The notes beneath the pieces are model-generated. The model was not told where the DNA came from. It saw only the letters and a program-made list of their open reading frames with translations, and searched no databases. This document shows, in pieces, positions 63,479 to 64,000 of a stretch of DNA of 64,000 nt. How positions within the stretch are numbered: position 1 is the first letter of the stretch; the number at the start of each line of letters is the position of its first letter. Location: NCBI GenBank assembly GCA_030248215.1, contig JASANG010001574.1, positions 1-64,000 on the forward strand. The letters run 5' to 3'. Made by a program: the position numbers and the translations under genes. Source of the stretch: Enoplolaimus lenunculus. Lineage: Eukaryota > Nematoda > Enoplea > Enoplida > Thoracostomopsidae.

Positions 63479-64000
63479 CTGATACTATGGTTATATTTTT
63501 AAAGGTAAAACATATTGCATATTCATAAAACACTCATAGTAAATATCTATGTATAAGTGCAACCCCAGAATTAAGATGCTGTGGCCCCATGCGATGATCA
63601 AAATATTTTTCAAATGTTTTTGTTTAAAATCTTGTTAGAATGGGGGCCCTGTTTGGGGTGGGTCCCCCAAACGGAGGTACGGGGGTTGGCAACACCGGCT
63701 GTGATGTAATAGAAGCCTAATTTTAAACAATACTACTGTTTGTCATAAACCTAGTGTGTCACACCTACACTGGTCATTCTATACGTTCGCCGTTTAAAAG
63801 GAGCGTAATAATTTGTTAAATCACCAATCTTGACGTGCTCGTACAAAACGCTTATTCTTAGGCTCAGGCTTAAGCTAAAGCTTAGGTGTCAAAAAAAGCT
63901 TATCCAAGTCTTAGCCTAAACCTTGACCTAAAACTAAACGTTTACCAAGCTTAAGCATGGGCCTAGGCCGTAAGCTTAAATGTGAATCGAGTGTACAAGG
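63479..64000. other. Right-edge sequence with degenerate hexamer tract
   Basis: AT-rich DNA with no ORF of interest. From about 63850 to 64000 it holds degenerate GGCTTA/TAAGCC hexamers on both strands, consistent with a decayed hexamer MITE without recognisable ends. Confidence 0.5.

Overview
This is AT-rich animal DNA. It holds three split genes, all on the minus strand, in a background of short DNA transposons and a tRNA-related SINE. Introns of roughly 0.4 to 2.3 kb with GT-AG borders, metazoan protein families and many miniature inverted-repeat elements point to an invertebrate animal. A tunicate is possible, but nothing here settles the lineage. I assembled every gene by joining exons by eye; the exon phases are consistent at every junction used.

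Layout. Positions 1-28,400 hold no gene I recognise, only mobile-element copies, microsatellites and unassigned DNA, ending in a tandem block of SINE copies (26,889-27,822). Positions 28,443-38,359 carry nine exons of an SLC22-type organic ion/carnitine transporter, complete except for a short N-terminal exon. Positions 47,025-50,299 carry five exons of a PAF-acetylhydrolase IB catalytic-subunit homologue (PAFAH1B2/PAFAH1B3 type) in which the nucleophilic serine is replaced by arginine. Positions 54,433-62,507 carry ten exons of a mitochondrial-type NAD kinase (NADK2), complete except for the first exon. One more exon-like stretch at 63,280-63,478 is unassigned.

Mobile DNA. The commonest family is a 107-239 bp element with GGCC-starting inverted ends, 8-bp target duplications and an interior of degenerate TTAGGC/GCCTAA hexamers. 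Two other families also make 8-bp duplications: a CAGGGTGCAACCGG-ended family and a CAGGCCTGTA-ended family. Further families have TACACTGCAAAAA ends, GTAGTGACCCGAATA ends, and ends reading GGGTTCACG. Several copies bear on the genes. One sits 16 bp upstream of NADK2 exon 3. Another seeded a four-fold 181-bp array that copies the 5' splice site of NADK2 exon 5.

The three genes have no obvious common pathway. NADK2 makes mitochondrial NADP, the transporter moves organic ions at the plasma membrane, and the PAFAH1B homologue would be a cytosolic scaffold-type protein if it is inactive.
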